NCBI GenBank assembly: GCA_031459715.1
Contig: JAVKIA010000023.1
Span: 1-36,960, forward strand
Source of the DNA: Armatimonadota bacterium
Lineage (GTDB): Bacteria > Sysuimicrobiota > Sysuimicrobiia > Sysuimicrobiales > Humicultoraceae
Length of the DNA stretch: 36,960 bases
Direction: 5' to 3'
A program made the position numbers and the translations under genes. Of the stretch, positions 15,054 to 23,388 are shown piece after piece. Every line of letters begins with the position of its first letter. Position 1 is the stretch's first letter. The notes beneath the pieces are model-generated. The model ran no database searches, had not been told where the DNA came from, and saw nothing but the letters and a program-made list of their open reading frames with translations.

Positions 15054-16208
15054 ATGCGCTGGATGAGGACAGTTGCACTGGTGGCGCTGATGCTTCTGTT
15101 CGCCGCAGCCGGGCCCGGCCTGGCGCAGGCCAAGCTCAAGGCCGGGTTCATCTACGTGGGCCCCATCGGCGACTACGGCTGGACCCACGCCCACGACCAG
15201 GGGCGGCGGATCGCCGAGCGGACCCTGCCCATCGAGACCCTCTACGTGGAGTCGGTGCCGGAGGCCCAGGTGGAGCCGTTCATCGAGAAGCTGATCCAGC
15301 AGGGGGCGAAGGTGGTGTTCACCACCAGCTTTGGCTTCATGGACGGCACCCTGGCCATGGCCAGGCGGTACCCGAACATCATCTTCGGGCACGCCAGCGG
15401 TTTCAAGCGCAACCGCAACATGTTTACCTACATGGCCGACTTCTACCAGGTCTACTACCTGAACGGCCTGATGGCCGGCGCCCTCACCAAGAGCGGCAAG
15501 ATCGGCTATGTGGCGGCCTTCCCCATCCCCGAGGTGAAGCGGCACCTGGGGGCGTTCGCCCTGGGCATCCGGGCGGTCAACCCCACGGCCACAGTGCATG
15601 TGCGCTGGCTCTTCTCCTGGTTTGACCCGGCGAAGGCCAAGGAGGCCACCGAGGCGCTGATCGCCGAGGGGGCCGATGTTTTTGCCTTCACCGAGGACTC
15701 GCCTACGGTGATCCAGGTGGCCGCCAAGAAGGGGCTACCCAGCTTCAGCCACTACTCCCCCATGCAGCGGTTTGCCCCGCAGCACGTGATCTCCGGCCAG
15801 CTGGTGCACTGGGAGGTCATCTACATCGACTTCCTGCGGAAGGTGCTGGCGGGCAAGTACACCGCCGACAACCTGCAGGACGTCGACTACTGGTGGCTGC
15901 TGGCGGAGAAGGCGGTGGAGCTGGGCGGGGCGTTCGGGGTGCCCATCAACCCGGTCTGGGCGCCCAAGCTGCAGGCCGTCAAGGTGAGCACTCCGGAATT
16001 CGGGACGATCTCCGTGTACGACCTGGTGATGCGGCGCCTGGCGCAGATGTCCCGGACGCCCGTGGCCTTCGATCCCTTCACCGGACCCATCCGCGACCGC
16101 AAGGGCGTGCTGCGCGTGCCCGCGGGCAAGACCATGACCGTGCTGGAGCTGACCACCATGGAGTGGGCGGCGCCGGGCATCGTCGGCCCCTGGCCGAAGG
16201 AGCCGTAA
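15054..16208 (+). CDS. BMP family substrate-binding lipoprotein-like protein
   Basis: Extracytoplasmic receptor for the ABC importer. It has a signal peptide (MRWMRTVALVALMLLFAAAG, then PGLAQA, with cleavage predicted before KLKAGFIY). There is no lipobox cysteine, so it is likely secreted or anchored through the N-terminal helix rather than a true lipoprotein. The mature part begins with YVGPIGDYGWTHAHDQGR, a pattern seen in BMP proteins that bind purine bases or nucleosides. Other segments include VFTTSFGFMDGTLA and GHASGFKRN. ATG 15054 follows GGAGG with good spacing; ATG 15048 is too close. It is the last gene of the importer operon, followed by a strong hairpin. The ligand is probably a purine, by context. 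Confidence 0.9.
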   Translation: MRWMRTVALVALMLLFAAAGPGLAQAKLKAGFIYVGPIGDYGWTHAHDQGRRIAERTLPIETLYVESVPEAQVEPFIEKLIQQGAKVVFTTSFGFMDGTLAMARRYPNIIFGHASGFKRNRNMFTYMADFYQVYYLNGLMAGALTKSGKIGYVAAFPIPEVKRHLGAFALGIRAVNPTATVHVRWLFSWFDPAKAKEATEALIAEGADVFAFTEDSPTVIQVAAKKGLPSFSHYSPMQRFAPQHVISGQLVHWEVIYIDFLRKVLAGKYTADNLQDVDYWWLLAEKAVELGGAFGVPINPVWAPKLQAVKVSTPEFGTISVYDLVMRRLAQMSRTPVAFDPFTGPIRDRKGVLRVPAGKTMTVLELTTMEWAAPGIVGPWPKEP

Positions 16209-16209
16209 G

Positions 16210-16298
16210 CGGACCAATCGCGGCGGAGGCAGCGGCGGGCGGCCTGGACCTGGCCGCCCGCTTCCTGCCGGTGCATGACAGTGGCCAGGATTGGTCCG
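16210..16298. terminator. Nested inverted repeats after the ABC importer operon
   Basis: The outer arms CGGACCAATC (16210-16219) and GATTGGTCCG (16289-16298) are perfect complements. Inside is a second hairpin, GCGGGCGGCC (16235-16244) with GGCCGCCCGC (16252-16261) and a 7-nt loop. A further CGATTGG at 16306-16312 could compete for pairing with CCAATCG (16214-16220). The element fills the gap between two convergent genes and is probably a bidirectional terminator; it lacks a T-run. Confidence 0.6.
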
Positions 16299-16347
16299 TT
16301 CCTTCCGATTGGACACTCCTCGGGTCTGTGGGGCCGGCAAAGCCAGT

Positions 16348-16929
16348 CTAAGCGGATTCCGGCTCCGGCAGCAGCTTGAAAATCGGGAGGATTCCCAGGT
16401 TCTGGATGTCGGGTACCTCCTCCCCCTCCAGCAGGATCGCCGCCTTGGCCACGACGTTGCCCCCCGCCTGAGCGATCAGCTCCAGCATGGCCCGCATGGT
16501 CTCGCCGGTGCTGAAGATGTCGTCCACCACGGCCACGCGCCTGCCGCGCAGCTTCATGGCGTCCCGTCCGTCCATATACAGCTCCTGCTCCGTCTTGGCG
16601 GTGATGGGCTTGTAGCGGACCATGAGCGGTGAGAGCATGAACGGACGGATGCGCCGCTGGCAGACCACGTAGGGCTTAAGCCCCAGGTAAGTGGCGATGG
16701 CGTGGGCCAGGGGGATACCCTTGATCTCCGTGGTCACCAGGATCTCCGGATCGTTCAGCCGGGGCGCCAGCAGCTTGGCCGCGCGGTCAATCACCTCGGT
16801 GTCGCCCAGGCTGTAGTAGTAGGCGATCCAGGTGTCGGGAGCCACCTGGATGAGGGGCAGGGTGCGCACCATGCCGGCGACCTCCAGGTCGTAGGCGGGC
16901 TGGCCGCGGAAGGGCAGAATGTGAGCCAT
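16348..16929 (-). CDS. Purine-type phosphoribosyltransferase
   Basis: Type I phosphoribosyltransferase that joins a purine base and PRPP to give a nucleotide. The PRPP loop VAVVDDIFSTGETM is clear, as is TTEIKGIPLAHAIATYLG upstream. The 193-aa protein has an N-terminal extension and a long hood region (RRIRPFMLSPLMV) different from standard Apt or Hpt, nearer to xanthine/adenine-type enzymes. ATG 16929 follows GAGGTGA. It lies between the importer and adenine deaminase, consistent with salvage of imported purines. The exact base is not decided by sequence. Confidence 0.82.
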   Translation of the reverse strand: MAHILPFRGQPAYDLEVAGMVRTLPLIQVAPDTWIAYYYSLGDTEVIDRAAKLLAPRLNDPEILVTTEIKGIPLAHAIATYLGLKPYVVCQRRIRPFMLSPLMVRYKPITAKTEQELYMDGRDAMKLRGRRVAVVDDIFSTGETMRAMLELIAQAGGNVVAKAAILLEGEEVPDIQNLGILPIFKLLPEPESA

Positions 16930-16998
16930 AGGTCACCTCGGTTGCTCAACGATAACGCCACACCGCACCCACGACCATGGCCGGTGTGGCTCAACGGC

Positions 16999-18513
16999 TT
17001 ATTCCTTCCCGGAGGTGGGGGCCGTTTCCTCCACGCGGCCGCGGCGCGCCGCGTGCAGCCGCTGGGCGTGTTCCACTAGCAGCTCCCAGGCCAGGCGCAC
17101 GTGCGTCTCAGTGGTGCGCAGGTTCCCCACAGCCAGCCGCAGGGTGAATCGGCCTCCCAGCCGGGTGTGGGACAGGTAGGCACGACCTGTAGCGTTGACG
17201 GCGTCCAGCAGCGCGGTGTTAAGGGCATCCAGATAGGCTTCCCGCTCGTCGGCGCTGCCCTTCAGGTCGGAGGGGCGCGCCCGGAAGCAGACGACGCTGA
17301 GTGGGGCGGGGGCCATCCGTTCGAAGTCGGGGTGCGCGTCTACCCAGGCGGCGAAGGTCTGCCCCAGGCGGATGTGCTGGCGCAGGCGGGCGACCAGCCC
17401 CTCCCGGCCGAAGTAGCGGATGACCATCCACAGCTTGAGGGCACGGAATCGCCGTCCCAGCTGCACCCCGTAGTCCATGAAGTCCCGCACCCCGGCCTGC
17501 TCCGCTTCGGCGGTGCGCAGGTACTCCGGGACCAGGCTGAAGGCGCGGCGCAGCAGGTCAGGTCGTCGGCAGAAGAGCGCGCTGCAGTCGATGGGGGTAA
17601 ACAGCCACTTGTGCGGGTTGATCACCACCGAGTCGGCCCGGGCGCACCCGTCCAGGACCCAGCGGAACTCGGGGACGATAGCCGCCATCCCGGCATAGGC
17701 GGCGTCCACGTGCAGCCACAGCCCCTCCCGGGCACAGGTCTCGGCGATGGCGGGGACGGGATCCACACTGGTGGTGGAGGTGGTGCCCACTGTGGCCACC
17801 ACGCAGAAGGGCCTCCATCCAGCTGCGCGATCCTCCTGGATGGCCTGCGCCAGCGCCCCGGCGTCCAGGCGGAAGGCGGGATCGGTGGGGATCTTACGCA
17901 CCCCCTGCTGCCCCAGTCCCAGGATGATGGCCGCCTTCTCAATGGAGGAGTGGGCCTGCTCGGAGGCGTAAAGGCGCAGGCGCGGGCCTCCGGCCAGCCC
18001 CTCCTGGCGCACCGGGTACTCCTCTACCGCCTCCCGCGCCGCGGCCACGGCGCAGAGGCTGGCCACAGAGGCGGTGTCCATGATGATGCCAAACTGCGGT
18101 GGCAGGCCCACCAGCTGCCGCAGCCAGTCCAGGGTCACCTCCTCCAGCTCCGTGGCCGCGGGAGAGGTTTTCCAGAGCATGGCGTTGACGTTGAGCGCCG
18201 CCGCCAGCAGCTCCCCCAGAATCCCCGGAGCCGATCCGGTGATGGCGAAGTAGGCAAAGAAGGCGGGATGGTTCCAGTGGGTCAGGCCGGGGACGACATG
18301 CCGCTCGAAGTCCGCCAGGATGGCGTCCATGGGCTCGCCGTGCTCCGGCGGGCTGGCCGGCAGGGCACGGCGCAGCCACCCCGGTGCCGTGCGCGCCAGG
18401 ACGGGATAGCGCTCGGGGTGGGCCAGGTAGTCGGCGATCCAGTCCACGGCCCGGTGTCCGAAGTGGCGGAACTCCTCCGGGTGCATGTCCGCCGCTGGAG
18501 CTGTAGCTGACAT
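16999..18513 (-). CDS. Group II PLP-dependent decarboxylase, aromatic-L-amino-acid type
   Basis: Removes the carboxyl group from an aromatic or related amino acid to give an amine. The 504-aa protein shows LTHWNHPAFFAYF (substrate pocket), ASEQAHSSIEKAA, VGTTSTTSVDP, LHVDAAYAG (Asp to the PLP ring) and VINPHKWLF with the PLP-binding Lys. These match DDC/TDC-type decarboxylases. Start ATG 18513 has GGGAGG upstream; an upstream in-frame TTG/ATG region to 18546 is less likely. It is 69 bp upstream of the phosphoribosyltransferase gene on the same strand. The protein is divergent from adenine deaminase. Its substrate and its reason for being in a purine cluster are unknown. Confidence 0.9.
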   Translation of the reverse strand: MSATAPAADMHPEEFRHFGHRAVDWIADYLAHPERYPVLARTAPGWLRRALPASPPEHGEPMDAILADFERHVVPGLTHWNHPAFFAYFAITGSAPGILGELLAAALNVNAMLWKTSPAATELEEVTLDWLRQLVGLPPQFGIIMDTASVASLCAVAAAREAVEEYPVRQEGLAGGPRLRLYASEQAHSSIEKAAIILGLGQQGVRKIPTDPAFRLDAGALAQAIQEDRAAGWRPFCVVATVGTTSTTSVDPVPAIAETCAREGLWLHVDAAYAGMAAIVPEFRWVLDGCARADSVVINPHKWLFTPIDCSALFCRRPDLLRRAFSLVPEYLRTAEAEQAGVRDFMDYGVQLGRRFRALKLWMVIRYFGREGLVARLRQHIRLGQTFAAWVDAHPDFERMAPAPLSVVCFRARPSDLKGSADEREAYLDALNTALLDAVNATGRAYLSHTRLGGRFTLRLAVGNLRTTETHVRLAWELLVEHAQRLHAARRGRVEETAPTSGKE

Positions 18514-18617
18514 GGGGTCTCCCTCCCTGCGGGGTCTCCTCAACACTTTTCGGCTCCCATCCTCCTGCGCCTCCTTCCCACGCAGGAAGCCCCGTCGGCG
18601 GCAAGGAAGGTGAGGGT

Positions 18618-20333
18618 GTGGACCTCTCCCGGCTGATCCAGGTGGCCCGGGGCCTCCAGCCCGCCGACCTTCTGCTGCGCCACGCCCGGGTGGTGGACCT
18701 GTACAACCACGAGATCATCGAGGCCGACGTGGCCATCGTGGAGGAGCGCATCGCCGGCATCAGCACCATCCCCGGCGCCTACCGCGGCCAGGAGAGCCAC
18801 GACCTGAAGGGAGCCTACCTGGCCCCCGGGTTGATCGACGGGCACGTGCACATCGAGAGCGCCATGGTCAGCGTGCCGGAATTCGCCCGCGCCGTCGTCC
18901 CCCGTGGGACCACCACCATCGTGGCCGACCCACACGAGATCGCCAATGTCCTGGGAATGAGCGGCATCCGCTACATGCTGCAGGCGGCCAAGTACAACCC
19001 CCTCAGCGTCTTCATCATGGCTTCTTCCTGCGTCCCCGCCGGCCCCATGGAGAGCGCCGGGGCGGAGATCACGGCCTACGACCTGGAGACCTTGATGCAG
19101 GACAAGTGGGTGCTGGGCCTGGCTGAAGTGATGAACTACCCCGGACTGCTGGCGGGGGACGAGGAGGTGCTGGCCAAACTGCGGGCTGCCGGCCGCCGGC
19201 CCGTGGACGGCCACGCCCCGGGAGTGCGTGGCCTGGACCTCAACGCCTACGTTGCCGCCGGGGTGGGGTCGGACCACGAGTGCACCACGGTGGACGAGGC
19301 CAGGGAGAAGCTGCAGCGGGGCATGGTGGTGATGATCCGCGAGTCGACGCCAGCCCGTAACCTGCGGGACCTTCTGCCGCTGGTCACCCCGCAGAACGCG
19401 CGCCGTTTCGTCTTCTGCACCGACGACCGCAGCCCCATCCACCTGCTGGAAGAGGGGCACATCGACTCCATGGTCCGACAGGCCATCGACCTGGGGCTGG
19501 ATCCCTTCCTGGCTCTGCAGATCGGCAGCCTGAACACAGCGGAGTACTTCGGCCTGCGCGACCGGGGCGCGGTGGCTCCGGGGAAGCTGGCCGACCTGAT
19601 TGTCTTCGACGACCTGCTGGCCCCGCGGCCGCGGCTCGTCTACCGGCTGGGCCGCCTGGCGGCGCGCGATGGTGAGCTGCTGCCCTACGACCGGCCGGAG
19701 CGGCTGCCGGCGCTGCGCGGCTCCGTCAACGTCCCCCGGGCCACGCTGCACTTCCGCATCCCCGCCCGCGGCCGCCGCATCCGGGTGATCGACGTCATCC
19801 CCGACCAGATCGTCACCGCGGCCGGGGAGGCAGAGGTCACCATCGCGGACGGCGAGGCGGTGGCCGACCCGCAGCGGGACCTGCTCAAGCTGGCGGTGAT
19901 CGAGCGACACACCGGCAGCGGGCGGGTGGGGTTGGGCTTCGTCCGGGGCTTCGGGCTGCGCCTGGGGGCGCTGGCCTCCACAGTGGCGCACGACGCGCAC
20001 AACATCATCGTGGTGGGAGCCAGCGATGATGCCATGCGGGCGGCGGTGGAGCTGATCCTGGAGATGCAGGGCGGGCTGGTGGCTGTGGCCGGACGGGAAG
20101 AAGCGCGGCTGCCGTTGCCCATCGCCGGGCTGATGTCCGACGAGCCGGTGCCAGTGGTGGCCGATCAGCAGCGGGCGCTGCTGCGGATGGCGCGGCGCAT
20201 GGGCTGCCCGCTGCAGGACCCCTTCATGACCCTCTCCTTCCTCACCCTCACCGTGATTCCGGCGCTGAAGCTGACCGACCGGGGCCTGCTGGACGTGACC
20301 CGGGCCGAGCTGGTTCCTCTGTTCATCGACTAG
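18618..20333 (+). CDS. ade: Adenine deaminase
   Basis: Amidohydrolase-superfamily enzyme that converts adenine to hypoxanthine and ammonia with a metal pair. Seen: APGLIDGHVHIESAMVS (metal His-x-His), GTTTIVADPHEIANVLG, GLAEVMNYPG (ligand/catalytic Glu), GHAPGVRGLDLNAYV, FCTDDRSP (catalytic Asp), and the C-terminal adenine deaminase domain with ASTVAHDAHNIIVVG. At 571 aa it has normal length. Start GTG 18618 follows an AAGGAAGG-like site. Its 3' end overlaps a convergent small gene by 11 bp. With xanthine dehydrogenase and the importer it gives a route from adenine to urate. Confidence 0.96.
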   Translation: MDLSRLIQVARGLQPADLLLRHARVVDLYNHEIIEADVAIVEERIAGISTIPGAYRGQESHDLKGAYLAPGLIDGHVHIESAMVSVPEFARAVVPRGTTTIVADPHEIANVLGMSGIRYMLQAAKYNPLSVFIMASSCVPAGPMESAGAEITAYDLETLMQDKWVLGLAEVMNYPGLLAGDEEVLAKLRAAGRRPVDGHAPGVRGLDLNAYVAAGVGSDHECTTVDEAREKLQRGMVVMIRESTPARNLRDLLPLVTPQNARRFVFCTDDRSPIHLLEEGHIDSMVRQAIDLGLDPFLALQIGSLNTAEYFGLRDRGAVAPGKLADLIVFDDLLAPRPRLVYRLGRLAARDGELLPYDRPERLPALRGSVNVPRATLHFRIPARGRRIRVIDVIPDQIVTAAGEAEVTIADGEAVADPQRDLLKLAVIERHTGSGRVGLGFVRGFGLRLGALASTVAHDAHNIIVVGASDDAMRAAVELILEMQGGLVAVAGREEARLPLPIAGLMSDEPVPVVADQQRALLRMARRMGCPLQDPFMTLSFLTLTVIPALKLTDRGLLDVTRAELVPLFID

Positions 20334-20652
20334 GCGGGGGTACCTCTGCCGTCGTCAGCGCCCGGGCCGAGGGGTGGATGGTCCGGCAGGGGAGCCCAGC
20401 CTCGGCCAGCAGTTCCCGTGCAGCCTGGAGGGCCCGGGAGACGTCCTCCGCCCACACCACCAGCTTTGCCTGCAGGACGTAGCGTTTCTCCTTGTACACT
20501 GCGGGTGGGTTCACCACGGCCCGCATCACGTGGGATCTGGCGCGGCGCGCCTGCTCGATCTGTTCACCTACGCGCATGATATCTCTCTCGGCAGGGAGTC
20601 CGGGCAGTTCGCATTCAGCCACGATCTCAAACGGCTTGCCTCCCATATTCAT
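20323..20652 (-). CDS. Small uncharacterised protein, 109 aa
   Basis: I do not recognise this family. The protein begins MNMGGKPFEIVAECELPGLP and has no signal peptide or membrane helix. It alternates beta and helix (FEIVAECELPG, then an acidic/basic helix RVGEQIEQARRARSHVM, then KRYVLQAKLVVWAEDVSRALQAARELLAEAG). This beta-alpha-beta pattern could be a small ferredoxin-like or dimeric alpha/beta fold. ATG 20652 after a purine-rich stretch is preferred; an in-frame TTG at 20697 is the longer option. The last 11 bp overlap ade from the other side. Confidence 0.65.
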   Translation of the reverse strand: MNMGGKPFEIVAECELPGLPAERDIMRVGEQIEQARRARSHVMRAVVNPPAVYKEKRYVLQAKLVVWAEDVSRALQAARELLAEAGLPCRTIHPSARALTTAEVPPPSR

Positions 20653-20981
20653 CCCCCCGTACCTGACTGTCGCTCTGCCCCGTATGGTCAAGGGCAAAGG
20701 ACCGGCCTCACCCTACTCCTCATGGTACAAGGAGCCCGCGGCCCAAACATCAGTTCAAGGGTGCATCTGGAGGGCCGCACAAACCAGAGGTGGTGCGGGT
20801 GGCCTCGAGGGTGGAGCTTCATCGGTGCTGCCGCGCCGGCTTGACCAGAGTGCTGCTTCACCACCCGACCAGACCGCGATCAGGAGCCCGGCGGCAGCGC
20901 CGCCCGGCCGGAGGAGTCGGTGCGGTGCCGACGAAAACCCCGCAGGGACCGATCCCGGCTGACGCCGTTCCGGACAGCTTG
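20653..20981. other. Divergent intergenic region with hairpins
   Basis: No gene or known RNA is recognised in these 329 bp between divergent small genes. Structures seen: CCGCAC (20775-20780) with GTGCGG (20793-20798) inside GAGG/CCTC arms (20770-20773 and 20803-20806); GGCGGC-AGC-GCCGCC near 20890-20904; and GTCGG (20916-20920) with CCGAC (20928-20932). It must hold promoters for both neighbours, but no clear sigma-70 boxes were found. Confidence 0.4.
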
Positions 20982-21281
20982 ATGATCCTGGTCCGCACCT
21001 GGTTCCGCACCAAGTGGGGGGCTGCCAGCACCGTGGTGGAGCTGCTCAAGGGCATCTCGGCCACGCTGGAGCCGGAGCGCCGGGCCCGGATCTACACCGA
21101 CCTCTCCGGCGAACTGTTCACGGTCACCTGGGAGACGGAGTGGCCCAGCCTGGCCGCCTACGAGATAGCCTTCGATGAGATGCGCCAGAACCAGGAGTAC
21201 CGCGAGCTGATGGCGGAGATCGTCGATCTGGTGGAGACAGGAGGGCGGGAGTACCTCCTGCTGCGCTGGCCCGAGACCTGA
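20982..21281 (+). CDS. Small NIPSNAP/ABM-like dimeric alpha-beta barrel protein
   Basis: A 99-aa protein starting at ATG 20982 (MILVRTWFRTKWG). Its order is strand, helix (STVVELLKGISATLEPE), strand (RIYTDLSGELFTVTWETEW), helix (SLAAYEIAFDEMRQNQEYRELMAEI) and a final strand. This resembles the NIPSNAP/antibiotic biosynthesis monooxygenase-type ferredoxin-like fold. No catalytic residues can be named. The reading frame is open back to 20790, but that stretch is arginine-rich and unlike protein, so the later start is used; the ribosome binding site is weak. It is followed 37 bp later by the zincin gene on the same strand. Confidence 0.7.
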   Translation: MILVRTWFRTKWGAASTVVELLKGISATLEPERRARIYTDLSGELFTVTWETEWPSLAAYEIAFDEMRQNQEYRELMAEIVDLVETGGREYLLLRWPET

Positions 21282-21318
21282 CGCCTCGCCGGGAGTCCCA
21301 TCGGGGGTCGCGTGCACT

Positions 21319-21699
21319 GTGCCCATCCGGTTGAGCCGCGCCCGCTTCGAACGGCTGGTGGAGGAGGCGCTGGCCAGCATCCCCGAGCCGCTGCGGCAGC
21401 GCATGGACAACGTGGAGATCGTGATCGAGGCCTGGCCCACCGCGGAGCACCTGCGCACGGCGGGGCTGGAGCCGGGCGAGTGGTTGTTTGGCCTCTACGA
21501 AGGGACGCCGCTCCCCCAGCGGGGGATCACATCCGAGCCGCTGCTGCCGGACAAAATCACCATCTTCCAGGGTCCCCTGCAGGAGGCCTGCGGCTCGGAG
21601 GAGGAAGTGCGGAAGGAGGTGCGTACAACGGTCATTCACGAGATCGCCCACCATTTCGGCATTGACGAAGCGCGCCTGGCCGAACTGGGATATGACTGA
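21319..21699 (+). CDS. Zincin-fold metallopeptidase family protein
   Basis: A small (126 aa) protein with the zinc motif HEIAHHFGIDEARLAELGY, i.e. HExxH followed by GxDE. This is the hallmark of the possible zinc metallopeptidase family once called DUF1025 (Zincin_1). The N-terminal part (FERLVEEALASIPEPLRQRMDNV) is the family's conserved helix. The start is GTG 21319. The stop is directly followed by the ATG of sppA, so the two are co-transcribed. The family's substrate is not established. Confidence 0.87.
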   Translation: MPIRLSRARFERLVEEALASIPEPLRQRMDNVEIVIEAWPTAEHLRTAGLEPGEWLFGLYEGTPLPQRGITSEPLLPDKITIFQGPLQEACGSEEEVRKEVRTTVIHEIAHHFGIDEARLAELGYD

Positions 21700-23388
21700 A
21701 TGGGCCTGATCATCGACCTGGTGGTCAACCTTCTCCGGCTCCTGGGCAATCTGCTGGTCCGGCTGGCCGGGCGTCCCCCCGACTATGTGCTCCTGGACCT
21801 GGCGGGCGCCTACCCGGAGCGGCGCACGCCCCGCCCGCGCTTCCTGCCCTTCCGCGGGGTGCTGCCTTTCGGGCTTCCGGCTCCCGAGGAGAGCCTGGAA
21901 GAGCTGCGCGAAGTGCTCGATCGCCTGGCCCGGGCCCCGCGAGTCCGCGGGGTGGTAGTGCGTCTGGGGGAGCTCAGCGCTGGCCTGGCCACGGCCCAGA
22001 GCCTGCGCGCCGCACTGCAGGACCTGCGGCGCCGGGGGAAACGTGTCGTCGCCTACCTGACCTCGGTCTCCACCCTCCAGTACTACCTGGCCACGGCGGC
22101 GGACGAGATCCTGCTACCGGAGAGCGCCGTGGTGGCGCTCACCGGGCTGCGCACCGAGGTCACCTTCCTGCGCGACGTCTTCGACCGGCTGGGCATCGCC
22201 CCCGAGTTTGACCGCATCGCCGAGTACAAGACGGCCGCCGACCCCTTTCTGCGGCGCTCCATGTCCCCGGCGCACCGGGAGATGCTGGACGCCATTCTGG
22301 ACGGGCTGCTGGAGGAGATCGTCGCCGACGTGGCGGCGGCGCGGGGCCTGGAGGCGGCCGCAGTCCGCACGGCGGTGAACCGCGCCCCCCTGCCGGCGGC
22401 GGAGGCGCTGGGCCTGGGCCTGGTGGACGGCCTCCTGTATGAAGACGAGCTGCCGCGGCGCCTGGGCACGGCGTGGCGGGAGGCGGTGCTGCGGCCGTGG
22501 GTAGCTGCGCGGCGACGTATCCCCTTCCCCTACCGCTGGCCTTCTCTGCAGGATGTGGTCGCCGTGGTGGTGCTGCGGGGGATGATCGTCCCCGGAGAGA
22601 GCCGGGAGTTCCCCGTCTCCCTGCCGCTGGTGGGCCGGCACCTGTCGGGCTCCAGCACCGTCGCCCGTGCCTTCCGCGCCGTGGAGCGGGCGCGCCGGGT
22701 GCGGGCCGTGGTCTTCTACGTGGACTCCCGTGGCGGGTCGGCCCTGGCCTCGGACCTGATCTGGCGGGAGGTGGAACGGGTGAAGCGGCAAAAGCCCGTG
22801 GTGGTCTACATGGGCGACGTGGCCGGATCGGGAGGATACTACGTGGCCTGTGGGGCGAGCCGGGTAATCGCCCAGCCCGCTGCCATCACCGGATCCATCG
22901 GGGTGGTGGTGGGCAAGCTGGTCCTGGCCGACCTCTTCCGCAGGCACGGGTTGAACCGGGAGATCCTCACGCGCGGTGCGGCTGCCGCCATCACCTCTCC
23001 CTTCAGCCGCTACAGCGAAGAGGAGTGGGCCCGCGTCCGCCGTGAGATGCAGGACATCTACCGCCGCTTCATCGGGCGGGTGTCGCAGGGGCGCGCCCGA
23101 GCGATGGAGGAAGTGGAAGGTGTCGCTGGCGGGAGGGTGTGGACCGGGAGGCAGGCGCTGGCGCGCGGGCTGGTGGACGAGCTGGGAGACTTCACCCTGG
23201 CCGTGCGGCGGGCGCGGGAGCTGGCCGGTATCCCTCCCCAGCGCGAGGTCGCCGTGGTTACAGTGCGGCCGCCGCGCGCTGCGGGAATCCCGGCCTTTCC
23301 CACGACCCCGGCGGAGATGATCAAAGGCCTGCGGCAGGTGGCGGCGCTGGCTGCGGAGCGCGCCCTGCTACTGATGGCGCTGCCATGA
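21700..23388 (+). CDS. sppA: Signal peptide peptidase SppA, long form (S49)
   Basis: Membrane-associated serine protease that clears leftover signal peptides. The 562-aa protein has two tandem S49 domains like the 67K E. coli enzyme. The Lys general base is K177 in EYKTAADPF (N-terminal domain) and the nucleophile is S377 in GDVAGSGGYYVACGA (C-terminal domain). The N-terminus (LIIDLVVNLLRLLGNLLVRLAG) is a membrane anchor or amphipathic helix. The ATG directly follows the stop of the zincin gene, and the 3' end overlaps the MBL gene by 4 bp (ATGA). Confidence 0.93.
   Translation: MGLIIDLVVNLLRLLGNLLVRLAGRPPDYVLLDLAGAYPERRTPRPRFLPFRGVLPFGLPAPEESLEELREVLDRLARAPRVRGVVVRLGELSAGLATAQSLRAALQDLRRRGKRVVAYLTSVSTLQYYLATAADEILLPESAVVALTGLRTEVTFLRDVFDRLGIAPEFDRIAEYKTAADPFLRRSMSPAHREMLDAILDGLLEEIVADVAAARGLEAAAVRTAVNRAPLPAAEALGLGLVDGLLYEDELPRRLGTAWREAVLRPWVAARRRIPFPYRWPSLQDVVAVVVLRGMIVPGESREFPVSLPLVGRHLSGSSTVARAFRAVERARRVRAVVFYVDSRGGSALASDLIWREVERVKRQKPVVVYMGDVAGSGGYYVACGASRVIAQPAAITGSIGVVVGKLVLADLFRRHGLNREILTRGAAAAITSPFSRYSEEEWARVRREMQDIYRRFIGRVSQGRARAMEEVEGVAGGRVWTGRQALARGLVDELGDFTLAVRRARELAGIPPQREVAVVTVRPPRAAGIPAFPTTPAEMIKGLRQVAALAAERALLLMALP

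Noticed and set aside
20771-20810. T-box riboswitch
   Set aside because: Only a GGTGGTGCGG-like segment resembles the T-box sequence. The ACC of the motif, the specifier domain and a downstream aminoacyl-tRNA or amino acid gene are missing.
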